Shown piece by piece: positions 63,829 through 64,000 of a stretch of DNA of 64,000 nt (position 1 is its first letter; every line of letters starts with the position of its first letter). The notes under the pieces were generated by a model that saw only the letters and a program-made list of their open reading frames with translations, made no database searches and was not told the origin of the DNA. The DNA is from Globodera rostochiensis (lineage: Eukaryota > Nematoda > Chromadorea > Rhabditida > Heteroderidae). Where the stretch lies: the NCBI GenBank assembly GCA_018350325.1, contig JAEVLN010000039.1:186001-250000 (forward strand). Reading direction: 5' to 3'. Made by a program: the position numbers and the translations under genes.

Positions 63829-64000
63829 ATGGAAGAATTTTGGATTTTAATTTTGGTTTTATTCTTCGCAACAAATTTAATAGACAAAGCCGAATCCGTA
63901 CAATTTGAGGAATTAGAGGAATTGCCACTCCAAACATTTGACGAATTATTCGTAGAAGAATGGTGGGACAAAGATGAAGCCGACAAAGATTTGGAAAGGC
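63829..64000 (+). CDS. HTH-repeat family copy M, runs off the window
   Basis: The first 57 codons: MEEFWILILVLFFATNLIDK, then AESVQFEELEELPLQ and FDELFVEEWWDKDEADKDLE. It is nearly identical to copy L but without the Maverick, so it serves as the empty-site control for that insertion. The rest lies outside the window, so intactness cannot be judged. Confidence 0.85.
   Translation, partial: MEEFWILILVLFFATNLIDKAESVQFEELEELPLQTFDELFVEEWWDKDEADKDLER

Overview
The window is nuclear DNA of a nematode. On the minus strand at 545-566 there is an exact 22-base match to the SL1 spliced leader. At 8706-10261 there is a seven-exon cuticle collagen gene with the usual nematode N-terminal block and cysteine-flanked Gly-X-Y domains. 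Introns are short and AT-rich, and inverted-repeat elements and minisatellites are abundant. A plant-parasitic (tylenchid or cyst) nematode would fit, but nothing in the sequence proves it.

Host part (1-32.6 kb and 60-64 kb). The dominant feature is one expanded gene family with at least 13 copies or fragments, ten on the minus strand and three on the plus strand. An intact member has a hydrophobic N-terminus that looks like a signal peptide, a conserved acidic FDEIFGEGWWDK-type motif, a variable number of 11-residue repeats (core GQIEPNSTDQ), and three helix-turn-helix-like units. The third unit lies in a second exon behind a short intron. Four copies look intact (6872-7859, 11765-12768, 14923-16029, 17720-18705); most others are frameshifted, internally deleted or truncated. 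The spaces hold hAT-like and TA-flanked inverted-repeat elements, tRNA-like modules, an AT-rich tandem array (6.1-6.7 kb), a heptamer minisatellite (27.8-28.8 kb), another minisatellite (62.4-63.1 kb) and a BEL/Pao gag fragment.

Maverick/Polinton (32,627-59,954, 27.3 kb). A virus-like transposon is inserted inside one family member, between its signal-peptide codons (32561-32626) and the rest of the gene (59961-60927). The ends begin AGCAGC, the 6-bp target duplication GCCGAA flanks both sides, and the paralogue at 63829 shows the uninterrupted site. The core element (41.6-59.9 kb) has inverted repeats of about 1 kb. Its genes are a 24-exon protein-primed family B DNA polymerase; a minus-strand cluster of PAZ-domain protein, zinc-ribbon-like protein, packaging ATPase, two small virion-type proteins and a chromodomain integrase; and a plus-strand cluster of DNA-binding-like protein, minor capsid (penton-like) protein, pVI-like protein, double-jelly-roll major capsid protein, small membrane protein and adenain-like protease. 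Nearly all frames are open, so the copy looks young.

Nested palindrome (32.68-41.59 kb). The left terminal repeat is split by a 2 x 4.3 kb inverted duplication with a spacer of about 280 bp. Each arm carries diverged versions of two Maverick proteins and a FLYWCH zinc-finger gene behind AGGTGAAA repeats, which points to a second Maverick lineage nested in the first.

The strongest leads are the stand-alone PAZ protein inside a Maverick (a possible small-RNA-binding silencing antagonist), the secreted-looking HTH-repeat family, and the palindromic nested element.
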